Both the position numbers and the translations under genes were made by a program. Below, piece after piece: positions 8,006 through 16,423 of a DNA stretch of 64,000 nucleotides. The stretch lies in NCBI RefSeq assembly GCF_036346615.1, contig NZ_CP107836.1, forward strand, positions 3,968,001 through 4,032,000, given 5' to 3'. The stretch comes from Streptomyces sp. NBC_00523 (GTDB taxonomy: Bacteria; Actinomycetota; Actinomycetes; Streptomycetales; Streptomycetaceae). Numbering within the stretch: position 1 is the stretch's first letter; each line of letters starts with the position of its first letter. A model generated the notes under the pieces. The model was not told the DNA's origin. It saw nothing but the letters and a program-made list of their open reading frames with translations, and ran no database searches.

Positions 8006-8476
8006 GTGGTGAGCACCGACTGGAAGACCGATCTCCGGAAGCGCGGTTACCGGCTGACCCCGCAGCGCCAGCTGGTCCTGGAGGCCGTCGACACGCTCGA
8101 ACACGCGACGCCCGACGACATCCTCTGCGAGGTGCGCCGGACCGCGTCGGGCGTGAACATCTCGACGGTCTACCGGACGCTGGAGCTCCTGGAGGAGCTG
8201 GAGCTGGTCAGCCACGCCCATCTGGGGCACGGCGCTCCCACGTACCACCTGGCCGACCGCCACCACCACATCCACCTGGTGTGCCGGGACTGCACGGACG
8301 TGATCGAGGCCGACGTGAGCGTCGTCGCGGAGTTCACCGAGAAGCTGCGCGGCGCGTTCGGGTTCGAGACGGACATGAAGCACTTCGCGATCTTCGGCCG
8401 CTGCGCCGACTGCACGGCGAAGGCGGCGAAGGACGACCCGGACGCCCCCGCTCCGGCCCCGGCGGACGAGGTCTGA
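8006..8476 (+). CDS. nur: Nickel-responsive Fur-family repressor Nur
   Basis: 156 residues: winged-helix DNA-binding domain (2-84, recognition helix around NISTVYRTLELLEEL) and a dimerisation/metal domain. His33, His70, His72 and His126 fall at exactly the numbers of the nickel-site histidines of S. coelicolor Nur, and the HHHIHLVCRDC segment (86-96) supplies the second metal site. Nur represses sodF and nickel uptake genes when nickel is present. A second GTG three bases downstream could equally be the start. The C-terminal tail (DDPDAPAPAPADEV) is a strain-specific extension. Confidence 0.88.
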   Translation: MVSTDWKTDLRKRGYRLTPQRQLVLEAVDTLEHATPDDILCEVRRTASGVNISTVYRTLELLEELELVSHAHLGHGAPTYHLADRHHHIHLVCRDCTDVIEADVSVVAEFTEKLRGAFGFETDMKHFAIFGRCADCTAKAAKDDPDAPAPAPADEV

Positions 8477-8544
8477 GGCACCGGGCCGCCGGGCCCCGGG
8501 GCACCGGGCGGCCGGGGTCCGAAAACCAGTCGTACGCTGGTCGC

Positions 8545-9510
8545 ATGAAGAGCCCCCTGCTGTCCCTGCCCGGCGCCGTCCCCGCCGAGGGCCGCGACGA
8601 AGGCGTCGCCGCGCACTACGGCGATCTGTTCCGCGAGCAGCGCGCCCTCGCCGACGGCTCGGGCCTGGTCGACCTCTCGCACCGCGGCGTCGTCGCCGTC
8701 ACCGGCGGCGACCGGCTGGCCTGGCTGCACCTCCTGATCACGCAGCACGTGACCGAGCTCGCCCCGGGCCAGGCCACCGAAGCGCTCATCCTCAGCGCGA
8801 ACGGCCACATCGAACACGCCCTGTATCTCGTGGACGACGGCGAGACGGTGTGGATGCACGTCGAACCGGGTACGCAGGGCGACCTCATCGCGTACCTGGA
8901 GTCGATGAAGTTCTTCTACCGGGTGGAGGTCGCCGACCGCACCGAGGACTTCGCGGTGGTGTACCTCCCGGCCGGCTCGATCGCCGAGGTCCCGGACGGG
9001 GCCGTCGTACGCGAGACACCGCACGGGCGCGACCTGTTCCTGCCGCGCGCCGGGCTGGAGGCGTACGCGGCGGAGCACGGCCCGGTCGCCGGGGTGCTGG
9101 CCTACGAGGCGCTGCGCGTGGAGGCGCACCGGCCGCGGCTCGGCTTCGAGACCGACCACCGCACCATCCCGCACGAGCTGGGCCTGATCGGCGTCGCCGT
9201 CCACCTCCAGAAGGGCTGCTACCGGGGTCAGGAGACCGTCGCCCGGGTGCACAACCTGGGGAAGCCGCCGCGCCGCCTGGTCTTCCTGCACCTGGACGGC
9301 AGCGAGGTCCACCTGCCGGGCCCCGGCACCCCGGTCCGGCTCGCGTCGGACGGGCCGGAGGGTCGCCAGCTGGGCTTCGTCACCACCTCCGCCCGCCACC
9401 ACGAGCTGGGCCCGATCGCCCTCGCCCTGGTGAAGCGGAACGTGGCGGTCGACGCGCAGCTGCTGGCCGGGGACACGGCGGCGGCGCAGGAGACGGTGGT
9501 CGAACCGTAG
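8545..9510 (+). CDS. ygfZ: YgfZ/GcvT-like folate-binding protein
   Basis: 321 residues with GcvT-like fold (GLVDLSHRGVVAVTGGDRLAWL near the start) and the diagnostic KGCYRGQETVAR motif near residue 230, whose Cys is needed in YgfZ. The family supports iron-sulfur cluster enzyme maintenance with tetrahydrofolate. The gene begins 68 bases after nur; a TACGCT box eight bases before the ATG suggests its own near-leaderless transcript. Confidence 0.88.
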   Translation: MKSPLLSLPGAVPAEGRDEGVAAHYGDLFREQRALADGSGLVDLSHRGVVAVTGGDRLAWLHLLITQHVTELAPGQATEALILSANGHIEHALYLVDDGETVWMHVEPGTQGDLIAYLESMKFFYRVEVADRTEDFAVVYLPAGSIAEVPDGAVVRETPHGRDLFLPRAGLEAYAAEHGPVAGVLAYEALRVEAHRPRLGFETDHRTIPHELGLIGVAVHLQKGCYRGQETVARVHNLGKPPRRLVFLHLDGSEVHLPGPGTPVRLASDGPEGRQLGFVTTSARHHELGPIALALVKRNVAVDAQLLAGDTAAAQETVVEP

Positions 9511-9528
9511 GGGCTCCGGGGGCGGGGT

Positions 9529-9978
9529 TCAGACCTCGACGATGACGGTGAACGGGCCGTGGTTGGTGAGCGAGACGCGCATGTCCGCCCCGAACCGGCC
9601 CGTCTCCACCGTCGCCCCGAGCGCCCGCAGCCGCGCCACCACCTCGTCCACCAGCGGCTCGGCGACCTCGCCGGGCGCGGCGGCGTTCCAGGTGGGGCGG
9701 CGGCCCTTCCGGGCATCCCCGTAGAGGGTGAACTGCGAAATCACCAGAAGCGGCGCATTCACGTCGGAGCAGGACTTCTCGCCCTCCAGAATGCGGACCG
9801 ACCAGAGCTTCCGGGCGAGCTGCGCCGCCTTCTCCGGGGTGTCGTCGTGGGTCACCCCCACCAGCACACACAGGCCCTCGCCGGTTATCTCCCCGACGAC
9901 GCGGGAACCGCCGTCGCCGTCCGCGGCGTCCGCCACCGTGACGCTCGCACCATCCACCCTCTGTACCACTGCACGCAT
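9529..9978 (-). CDS. dtd: D-aminoacyl-tRNA deacylase
   Basis: 149 residues. MRAVVQRVDGASV is the usual start; SQFTLYGD and the C-terminal NHGPFTV (the NxGPxT motif) form the D-aminoacyl-binding active site across the dimer interface. It frees tRNA wrongly charged with D-amino acids. It is convergent with ygfZ (18 bases apart). A short acidic insertion, DAADGDGG, near residue 20 is typical of actinobacterial members. Confidence 0.93.
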   Translation of the reverse strand: MRAVVQRVDGASVTVADAADGDGGSRVVGEITGEGLCVLVGVTHDDTPEKAAQLARKLWSVRILEGEKSCSDVNAPLLVISQFTLYGDARKGRRPTWNAAAPGEVAEPLVDEVVARLRALGATVETGRFGADMRVSLTNHGPFTVIVEV

Positions 9979-10096
9979 ACAGACCAACCTATCTTGGGCC
10001 GAACGGGTACAGAGCAACCTCAGAAGGCCCCTCGGGGTGGCACGATGCTCGGGAGGCGGTGCGCCGACGCACCGGGTCGAGGGGATGGACACAAGC

Positions 10097-10723
10097 ATGA
10101 GCACCCATGGAACCGGGCAGTCCCCGGGCGCAGTGCCGGTCGCGCGCCCCGGTGTCAGCAGCACGGGCAACGGTACGAGCATCAGCACCATGCGCCCACC
10201 CGTACAGCGGACCGGGCAGGGCGACGACACCGGCGACGGAGCGGCCCGGGCCGAACTGACCGCCCTGCGCCTGCCGGAGCTGCGCGCGCTGCGCCGCGAC
10301 GCCCAGCGCGACGAGGCCGACCTCAGCTATGTGCGGCGGCTCGTGCAGGGGCGGATCGACATCCTGCGGGCCGAGCTGGCCCGGCGCCGGGACCCGGAGT
10401 CGCCCGTGGTGGACCGGCTGTCGGAGATCCTCGCCGACGCCCCGTCCCCGCAGCGCTCGTCCGCCCGGCACGTCACGCTGTCCACGCCGCGCAGCGACAA
10501 GTACCGCAAGCTCGCCGCCGAGACGCTGGCCGAGGTGGAGCTGTCCGACCTCGACGCCCGGACGGACGAAGAGCTGCACACCGCGATGGGGCGCCTCGTC
10601 CGCTACGAACAGCAGGTTTCCCGGCGCCGGCACCGGCTCCAGCGCACGGCGGACGGTTGCGGCGCGGAGATCGCCCGCAGGTACCGTGACGGGGAAGCAC
10701 AAGTAGACGACCTGCTCGCCTGA
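10097..10723 (+). CDS. rsiG: RsiG, c-di-GMP-armed anti-sigma factor for WhiG
   Basis: 208 residues. Two coiled-coil segments each carry the c-di-GMP-binding signature E(X)3S(X)2R(X)3Q(X)3D: EADLSYVRRLVQGRID in the first and EQQVSRRRHRLQRTAD in the second, an exact match in both. In S. venezuelae RsiG loaded with c-di-GMP sequesters the sporulation sigma factor WhiG. The disordered head is rich in Ser, Thr and Gly. ATG 10097 is preferred because the GAGGGGATGG site lies upstream; ATG 10085 is in the same frame but has no spacing from it. Confidence 0.9.
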   Translation: MSTHGTGQSPGAVPVARPGVSSTGNGTSISTMRPPVQRTGQGDDTGDGAARAELTALRLPELRALRRDAQRDEADLSYVRRLVQGRIDILRAELARRRDPESPVVDRLSEILADAPSPQRSSARHVTLSTPRSDKYRKLAAETLAEVELSDLDARTDEELHTAMGRLVRYEQQVSRRRHRLQRTADGCGAEIARRYRDGEAQVDDLLA

Positions 10724-10732
10724 GGCGATCCC

Positions 10733-10765
10733 TCCGGGGACGGGCGGGTCCCTCCCGTCCCCGGA
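10733..10765 (+). terminator. Hairpin terminator after rsiG
   Basis: TCCGGGGACGGG at 10733-10744 pairs perfectly with CCCGTCCCCGGA at 10754-10765 (12 bp, nine-base loop). It ends nine bases before the asparaginase ATG, so it may also limit read-through into that gene. Confidence 0.65.
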
Positions 10766-10773
10766 AGGCCACC

Positions 10774-11760
10774 ATGACCTCCAGCGCAGCCCGCACCCCC
10801 GCCATATCCGACCCGGCCCCCGGCCTGCCGGTGCTGGCGGAGGTCGTGCGGTCCGGTTTCACCGAGGGCCACCACCGGGGCTCGCTGGTCGTGCTGGCCG
10901 CCGACGGCAGCGTGGAGCTGTCCCTGGGCGACCCGGCAGCGCCGGTCTTCCCGCGCTCGTCGAACAAGCCGATGCAGGCGGCGGCGGTGCTGCGGGCCGG
11001 GCTCGACCTGTCGGGGGAGCGGCTGGCGCTGGCCGCCGCGAGCCATTCCGGCGAGGACTTCCACCTCGATCTCGTACGCAAGATGCTCACCGAGCACGGA
11101 CTGTCGCCCGAGGACCTGCAGACCCCGCCGGACCTGCCGCTGGACGCGGTGGAGGCCGAGACGTATCTGGCCGCCGGCCGCGTCCGCGAGCGCATCACGA
11201 TGAACTGCTCCGGCAAGCACGCGGCGATGCTCGCCGTCTGCGCGCGCAACGGCTGGGACATGGACGGCTACCTGGACCCGGCGCACCCCCTCCAGCGGCT
11301 GGTGCACCAGGTCGTGGAGGAGGCCGCGGGCGAGGAGGTCGCAACCGTCGGCACGGACGGCTGCGGGGCGCCGCTGATGGCGATCTCGCTGGTGGGCCTG
11401 GCGCGCGCGTTCCGCGGTTTCGTCACGGCCGAGCCGGGTACGGCGGAGCGCCGGGTGGCGGACGCGATGCGGGCGCACCCGGAGTACGTGGCGGGCACCC
11501 GGCGCCCCGACACCTGGCTGATGCGCGAGGTGCCCGGCACCCTGTCGAAGATGGGCGCGGAGGCCGTGCAGGCGGTGGCCCTGGCGGACGGCCGGGCGCT
11601 GGCCTTCAAGATCGATGACGGCTCGATCCGGGCACTGGGCCCGGTCCTGGCTCGCGCGCTGGGGCTGCTGGGGATCGACGCCCCGGTGGTCGGGCGGATC
11701 GGCCGGGCGCCGCTGCTGGGCGGCGGGGTGGAGGTGGGGGAGATCCGGGCGGCTTTCTGA
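10774..11760 (+). CDS. L-asparaginase, R. etli-type (asparaginase II)
   Basis: 328 residues matching the PF06089 family, unrelated in fold to E. coli asparaginases. Recognisable blocks: PVFPRSSNKPMQ, LALAAASHSGEDFH (with the Ser-Lys pair region), TMNCSGKHAAML, and TDGCGAP, all conserved around the active site. It hydrolyses asparagine to aspartate and ammonia. The distance to the following acetyltransferase (74 bases) and that gene's own -10 box suggest separate transcription. Confidence 0.85.
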   Translation: MTSSAARTPAISDPAPGLPVLAEVVRSGFTEGHHRGSLVVLAADGSVELSLGDPAAPVFPRSSNKPMQAAAVLRAGLDLSGERLALAAASHSGEDFHLDLVRKMLTEHGLSPEDLQTPPDLPLDAVEAETYLAAGRVRERITMNCSGKHAAMLAVCARNGWDMDGYLDPAHPLQRLVHQVVEEAAGEEVATVGTDGCGAPLMAISLVGLARAFRGFVTAEPGTAERRVADAMRAHPEYVAGTRRPDTWLMREVPGTLSKMGAEAVQAVALADGRALAFKIDDGSIRALGPVLARALGLLGIDAPVVGRIGRAPLLGGGVEVGEIRAAF

Positions 11761-11834
11761 GCCCCGGCTCTTCCCGCGCCCACGGGCGCCAAAACCGGGC
11801 GACATCCCGTAGCGCGCTGCCTAGCGTGGGGCGC

Positions 11835-13088
11835 ATGAACGCCCTCGATATCCGCCTCGTCACCCCGTCCGAGTTCCCCGACTGGCTGCGCGCCCTGAAC
11901 ACCGGCTTCCTCCGGCCGCCCACACCGCCGGAGGAGGAGGTGTCGGGGCGCATGGCGTACACGGACCTCTCGCGTACGCGCGGGGCGTTCGACGCGGGGC
12001 GGTGCGTGGCGACGTTCCGCTCCTTCGCGCAGGAGCTGACGGTGGTCGGCGGTGCCACCGTGCCGACCGACGCGGTCACCAACGTCACCGTCTCGCCGAC
12101 CCACCGGCGGCGCGGTCTGCTCTCGCGGATGATGGCGGCGGACCTGGCGGAGGCGAAGGAGGGCGGGGACGTGGCGGCGACGCTGATCGCGGCCGAGTAC
12201 CCGATCTACGGCAGGTACGGCTTCGGCCCGGCGGCCCAGGCCACCGTGTGGGAGGTCGACGTCCACCGCACGGGTCTCGACCCGCACCGCCGGGTCCCGG
12301 CGGCCGGCGACGGCGGCCGGATCGACCTGGTGGACGGCGCGGAGGTCCGGAAGCTGGGCCCCGCCCTGCACGACCGGCTGCGGGCCCGGCAGCACGGTGC
12401 GGTGAGCCGGGACGGCCGCTGGTGGGACAAGACCACGGGGGAGGGGGTCTTCGCCCAGGACCACTGGACCGAGCCCTTCTACGCCGTGTACCGGGGCGCG
12501 GACGGCACGGTCGACGGCCTGCTGATCTACCGCGCCGACGACAACTGGGGCGACGCGAAGCAGCCGCTGAACGGCGCGAAGGTGCGCGACATGATCGCGG
12601 TGACCCCGGCGGCGGAGCGGGCGCTGTGGCACTTCCTGTGCTCGGTGGACTGGATCTCCACCATCCGTACCGGCATCCGCCCGGCGGACGACCTGCTCCC
12701 GCTGCTGCTGCCGGACCCGCGCGCGGCGCGTGTGGTGACGCAGGCGGACTTCCTGTGGGTGCGCGTCCTGGACGTCGTACGCGCCCTTGAGGCCCGTACG
12801 TACGCGGTGCCCGGGTCGCTGGTCCTGGAGATCCGGGACGCGGCGGGCTACGCGGCCGGCCGCTTCCACCTGGACGCCACCCCGGACGGCGCCACCTGCG
12901 CGCCGACGACGCGCTCGGCGGACCTGGCGCTGGACGTCCGGGAGTTGGGCACGCTCTGGCTCGGCGACGAATCGGTGCTGCGGCTGGCGGCGCTGGGCCG
13001 GGTGGAGGAGCTGACCCCGGGCGCGGCGGCGAAGGCGGACGCGGTCTTCCGGGCGGCGCGGAGGGCCTGGTGCCCGGACGTGTTCTGA
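11835..13088 (+). CDS. Eis-like GNAT acetyltransferase
   Basis: 417 residues with the three-part architecture of Eis: GNAT domain (about 1-150; acetyl-CoA loop VTVSPTHRRRGLLSRMM), second GNAT-like domain (about 155-290) and a sterol-carrier-like C-terminal domain ending in the Asp-Val-Phe carboxyl terminus (WCPDVF) that serves as base in Eis. Mycobacterial Eis acetylates aminoglycosides at several amines; the Streptomyces substrate is unknown. TAGCGT eight bases before the ATG suggests a leaderless mRNA. Confidence 0.85.
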   Translation: MNALDIRLVTPSEFPDWLRALNTGFLRPPTPPEEEVSGRMAYTDLSRTRGAFDAGRCVATFRSFAQELTVVGGATVPTDAVTNVTVSPTHRRRGLLSRMMAADLAEAKEGGDVAATLIAAEYPIYGRYGFGPAAQATVWEVDVHRTGLDPHRRVPAAGDGGRIDLVDGAEVRKLGPALHDRLRARQHGAVSRDGRWWDKTTGEGVFAQDHWTEPFYAVYRGADGTVDGLLIYRADDNWGDAKQPLNGAKVRDMIAVTPAAERALWHFLCSVDWISTIRTGIRPADDLLPLLLPDPRAARVVTQADFLWVRVLDVVRALEARTYAVPGSLVLEIRDAAGYAAGRFHLDATPDGATCAPTTRSADLALDVRELGTLWLGDESVLRLAALGRVEELTPGAAAKADAVFRAARRAWCPDVF

Positions 13089-13155
13089 GGCGGCGGGCGC
13101 CCAGGCCGACGGTGCCCAGGACGACCAGCGCGGTCCGCCCCCCGCCGGACCGGCG

Positions 13156-13491
13156 TCAGCCGCTGCGGCGCCACCACCGTACGAACGCGTTGCGGTGACG
13201 CAGGGAGCCACGGGCGCGGGTCGCGCCGGGGCGGCGGCCGCGCCGGTCGTGCAAGGGGCGCCACGCGTCGTCGGGCGAGGCCATCGACGCCTGCCGGTCC
13301 GCCTGCGCCCGGACCTCGTAGTACGACTCGTGGGCGGTCACCCGGAACGCCTCGTCGTACGCGGCCAGCGCGGCCCCCATCGCCGATCCGGCCGCCCCGC
13401 GCCGCCGGGCCCGTACGGCCAGCCACCCGAGCAGGCCCATGACCGCCGCGAGAGCGCCGGTGCAGACGAGGAGCGGCAGGAACGAGGTCAT
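13156..13491 (-). CDS. Hypothetical single-span membrane protein
   Basis: 111 residues. An N-terminal membrane segment (LPLLVCTGALAAVMGLLGWLAV) is followed by a basic patch (RARRRG), a short helical stretch with conserved-looking aromatic residues (AYDEAFRVTAHESYYEVRAQ), and an Arg-rich tail ending NAFVRWWRRSG. No known family recognised. It shares strand and spacing with the HTH gene upstream of it, so they may be co-transcribed. Confidence 0.6.
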   Translation of the reverse strand: MTSFLPLLVCTGALAAVMGLLGWLAVRARRRGAAGSAMGAALAAYDEAFRVTAHESYYEVRAQADRQASMASPDDAWRPLHDRRGRRPGATRARGSLRHRNAFVRWWRRSG

Positions 13492-13533
13492 ACGGACGAG
13501 CCTACGGCGCGGCGGGCACCCTGCCCCCCGGGC

Positions 13534-14142
13534 CTACTCGCCCCGCAGCCGGTCGAGTTGCAGGCGGTGGGCGAGCGTACGGCGTACGGACGGGGAGCCG
13601 GGCGGCGTACCGGTGGTCCGTGACGGCACGTCGAGCGCACGGCTGATCTCGTCGTACGCGGCCCGGTGCGCCGCCAGCCCGTCCCCGTACCGCCGCAGGT
13701 CCTCCTCGACGAGCCGCCGCAGCGCGTCGGTGTTCTCGGGCGTGAGGCGCTGCCGGCCGCGCGCGAGGGCGTCGACGACGGGGTGGCAGCGCGCGGCGGA
13801 GCCGTACGTCTCCGTGATGTCCTCGGCGACGCCCCACAGCCGCCCCTCCAGCCATGGGGGGTCGTCCTGCCCGAGCGCGAGGCCGACGGGTTGGGGCGGT
13901 CCGGCGTCGCGGTGTTTGACCACCTGCTTGGAGACGGCGGGCTGGCTCATTCCGGTGAGGCGGGCGATGCGCTCCTGGGTCCAGCCGAGGTCGGCGAGCA
14001 CTTTGATCATCTCGGTGCGCAGCCGCCGCGTCTCCTCGCCCGCGCGGATGACCTCGTTCATCCCGGCGAGCATGCGCGCGGCCTGCGCCTCGGTGAGCGC
14101 GGGGGAGCTGTTCTTCTGCTGCGTCGGATCGCCTGCTGCCAC
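13534..14142 (-). CDS. Helix-turn-helix regulator
   Basis: 202 residues from a GTG. The helix-turn-helix lies at about 48-72 (LADLGWTQERIARLTGMSQPAVSKQV), preceded by a helical segment and followed by a C-terminal region with DITETYGSAARCHPVVDALARG and LTPENTDALRRLVEEDL. The gene is divergent from the alpha/beta hydrolase gene, 68 bases away, with inverted and repeated GTTATA/AACC elements between them. It probably controls itself and the hydrolase. The ligand, if any, is unknown. Confidence 0.75.
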   Translation of the reverse strand: MAAGDPTQQKNSSPALTEAQAARMLAGMNEVIRAGEETRRLRTEMIKVLADLGWTQERIARLTGMSQPAVSKQVVKHRDAGPPQPVGLALGQDDPPWLEGRLWGVAEDITETYGSAARCHPVVDALARGRQRLTPENTDALRRLVEEDLRRYGDGLAAHRAAYDEISRALDVPSRTTGTPPGSPSVRRTLAHRLQLDRLRGE

Positions 14143-14194
14143 AACCCAGTTATATACCGAGACTCCATAACCAGGTTGTATAACTAGGTTATAG
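14143..14194. promoter_or_regulatory. Operator/promoter region between HTH gene and hydrolase
   Basis: AT-rich within a GC-rich genome. ATAACC at 14167-14172 and GGTTAT at 14187-14192 form an inverted repeat, with TATAAC in between, and AACCCAGTTATA at 14143-14154 repeats the pattern. The repeats overlap where both promoters must lie, so they are good candidates for operator sites of the adjacent HTH protein. Confidence 0.6.
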
Positions 14195-14210
14195 CTGCCA
14201 CCCTGCCCTC

Positions 14211-15059
14211 ATGACCACGCACACCTTCACCGCGCCCGACGGCACCCTGCTCGCCTACCGGACGTACGGGGACGGCCCCGGCGACCCGGTCGTCTGCGTG
14301 CCGGGCGGCCCGGCCGACTCCCGGTACCTGGGCGACCTCGGCGGACTGTCGGCCCACCGCCGCCTCGTCGTCCCCGACCTGCGGGGCAACGGCGGCTCGG
14401 CGGTCCCGGCGGACGTCTCCACGTACCGCTGCGACCGCCTGGCCGAGGACGTGGAGGCGCTGCGCCGCCACCTCGGGCTCGCCCGCGTCGATCTGCTCGG
14501 CCACTCCGCCGGGGCGAACATCGCGGTGCGGTACGCGGAGCGCCACCCGGACCGGATCGGCGGGCTGGCCCTGATCGCCCCGAGCACGCGGGCGGTCGGC
14601 ATCGACGTCACCGGGGACGAGCGGCGGGCGCTCGCGCGGCTGAGGAGCGGTGAACCGTGGTTCCCGACGGCCTTCCCCGCGCTGGAGGCGATCACACGCG
14701 GGAATGGCACGGACTGGGCGGCGGTCGAGCCGTTCTTCCACGGCCGCTGGGACGACGCGGCCCGCCGCTTGCAGGCGCTCGGCCGCCCCGGCAACCCGGA
14801 GTCCGTCGCCCTCTTCGGCGCCGAGGGGGCGTTCGATCCGCCGGCCACCCGCAAGGCCCTCGCCTCCCTCACCGCGCCCGTCCTGCTGCTGGCCGGCGCG
14901 TACGACCTGAACAGCCCGCCGAGTGCGGTGACCACGTTCGCCGAGCTGTTCCGGGACGCCGCACTCGTCGTGCAGCCGGGGGCGGGGCACTACCCGTGGG
15001 CGGACGACGCGGAGGCGTTCGGAGCGGTGGTGGCGGGCTTCCTCGGGGGGCGCGGCTGA
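14211..15059 (+). CDS. Alpha/beta hydrolase, prolyl aminopeptidase-like
   Basis: 282 residues. Oxyanion region CVPGGPADSRY, nucleophile elbow GHSAG (Ser), acid in AGAYDLNSPP and base His in QPGAGHYPW complete the triad. The HGGP-like loop (here PGGPA) is that of proline iminopeptidases, but substrate specificity cannot be read from sequence. It is controlled presumably by the divergent HTH gene. Confidence 0.85.
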   Translation: MTTHTFTAPDGTLLAYRTYGDGPGDPVVCVPGGPADSRYLGDLGGLSAHRRLVVPDLRGNGGSAVPADVSTYRCDRLAEDVEALRRHLGLARVDLLGHSAGANIAVRYAERHPDRIGGLALIAPSTRAVGIDVTGDERRALARLRSGEPWFPTAFPALEAITRGNGTDWAAVEPFFHGRWDDAARRLQALGRPGNPESVALFGAEGAFDPPATRKALASLTAPVLLLAGAYDLNSPPSAVTTFAELFRDAALVVQPGAGHYPWADDAEAFGAVVAGFLGGRG

Positions 15060-15116
15060 GGAGGAGCCGGCGTGCTCAGATTCCGGAGGGGCTGCACCCC
15101 GTCATCGAACCGCCGT

Positions 15117-15818
15117 TCAGGACCGCGCCGGCTCCCAGACCGAGCAGTCGTGCGCGAAGAGCACGCGGCGCGGGTCGAAGTCGGCCAGCCGGTCCAGCCA
15201 GGGCCGATACGGCGGAAGCGGCGGCTCCACGCCGTCCAGGGCCGCCTGGCGCGCCAGCTGGTCGGACGCGAAGTGGGAGGCGAAGTCGTGCGCCTGCCCG
15301 GCGAGGACCACCGTGCCGTCGCTCTGCCGGAGCACCAGCGACTGGTGCCCGTCGGTGTGCCCGGGCGTCGGCACGATCCGGACTCCCGGCCAGATCTCGG
15401 CTTCGCCGGTGACTTCCTCGTACACCGCACCCGGAAAGTCGACCAGCGCGTCGACGGTGTAGCCGCCCGCGCGGGCGGTGGCCAGTTCGACGTCCTGGAC
15501 CAGGACGGGCCGGCCGCCCAGGAGGGGGTTCCCGCCGCAATGGTCGAAGTGCAGATGGCAGTTGGCGACCAGGGCGATCTCGTCGAGCCCGACCCCCGCC
15601 CCCGACAGGGCCTCCCGCAACGCCCGCCGCCGGGGCCGGTAGTGCGCCTCAGTCTCCGGACCCGCGTCACCGATACCGGTATCGAAGAGGATCAGCCCGT
15701 TGTCGTGCCGGACCAGGTAGGCGAGGACGGGTTCGACGCGCGGCTGCGGACCGCCCGTCTCCGAGGCGGGCCGGACGAAGTACCCGAGGTCGAGCCGGCG
15801 TAACGATACGTTTCCCAT
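15117..15818 (-). CDS. Metallo-beta-lactamase fold hydrolase, lactonase-like
   Basis: 233 residues. The metal-binding motif HLHFDH (with GG following), the later PGHTDGH and GQAHD segments, and the final His of LFAHDCS supply the two-zinc site. LILFDTGIGDAG before the motif and overall length match N-acyl-homoserine-lactonase-type members, but Streptomyces does not use acyl-homoserine lactones as its own main signal, so quorum quenching or gamma-butyrolactone cleavage would be guesses. The ATG at 15818 follows a GGATGGGTGG stretch; longer starts lack one. Confidence 0.78.
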   Translation of the reverse strand: MGNVSLRRLDLGYFVRPASETGGPQPRVEPVLAYLVRHDNGLILFDTGIGDAGPETEAHYRPRRRALREALSGAGVGLDEIALVANCHLHFDHCGGNPLLGGRPVLVQDVELATARAGGYTVDALVDFPGAVYEEVTGEAEIWPGVRIVPTPGHTDGHQSLVLRQSDGTVVLAGQAHDFASHFASDQLARQAALDGVEPPLPPYRPWLDRLADFDPRRVLFAHDCSVWEPARS

Positions 15819-15912
15819 CCACCCATCCTGCCGGGCCGGTCCGGTCTGGCCCGCCTGGTTGTTTCCCTGCATGACGAAAGGGCCGCATCGGCGCCGACGG
15901 GTAACGTGGAAC

Positions 15913-15940
15913 ACTTTTGCAAGCGGCTGCTTGCAAAAGT
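15913..15940. promoter_or_regulatory. Perfect 12-bp inverted repeat, likely operator
   Basis: ACTTTTGCAAGC, four-base spacer GGCT, GCTTGCAAAAGT, followed by a further half-site TTAGCAAG at 15940-15947. It lies 25 bases before the XRE regulator ATG and 95 bases before the divergent lactonase start. Its position and symmetry suggest the binding site of the XRE protein itself. Confidence 0.7.
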
Positions 15941-15965
15941 TAGCAAGTGGGGGCAGCATCGAGGC

Positions 15966-16373
15966 ATGGCCTCACTCAACGTCGGCAATCTCGGCGAGTA
16001 CCTGCGGGAGCAGCGCCGCAGTGCGCAGCTCTCGCTGCGGCAGCTCGCCGATGCCGCCGGCGTGTCCAACCCCTACCTCAGCCAGATCGAGCGCGGGCTG
16101 CGCAAGCCGAGCGCCGAGGTGTTGCAGCAGGTCGCCAAGGCGCTGCGCATCTCCGCCGAGACCCTGTACGTACGGGCCGGGATTCTGGACGAGCGGCAGC
16201 AGGACGAGCTGGAGACGCGGGCGGTGATCCTCGCCGATCCGTCGATCAACGAGCGCCAGAAGAGCGTGCTGCTCCAGATCTACGCGTCCTTCCGCAAGGA
16301 GAACGGGTTGGACGACGAGGCCGGGGCAGACGCTCCCTTCAATGCCGACGGCAGTGCTGCCGATACAGCTTGA
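15966..16373 (+). CDS. XRE-family regulator, Rv0474-like
   Basis: 135 residues. A Cro/C1 helix-turn-helix occupies 8-65 (LGEYLREQRRSAQLSLRQLA, then AAGVSNPYLSQIERGLRKPS), followed by RISAETLYVRAGIL and an acidic tail. Next come an HbhA-like and a DUF2516 gene, the same order as Rv0474, hbhA (Rv0475) and Rv0476 in M. tuberculosis. It likely binds the inverted repeat just upstream and may control hbhA-like expression 50 bases downstream. Confidence 0.82.
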   Translation: MASLNVGNLGEYLREQRRSAQLSLRQLADAAGVSNPYLSQIERGLRKPSAEVLQQVAKALRISAETLYVRAGILDERQQDELETRAVILADPSINERQKSVLLQIYASFRKENGLDDEAGADAPFNADGSAADTA

Positions 16374-16423
16374 GAGCTCCATCACCCTCACACCCAGTCT
16401 GATGATCCGGGAGGACCACAGTC

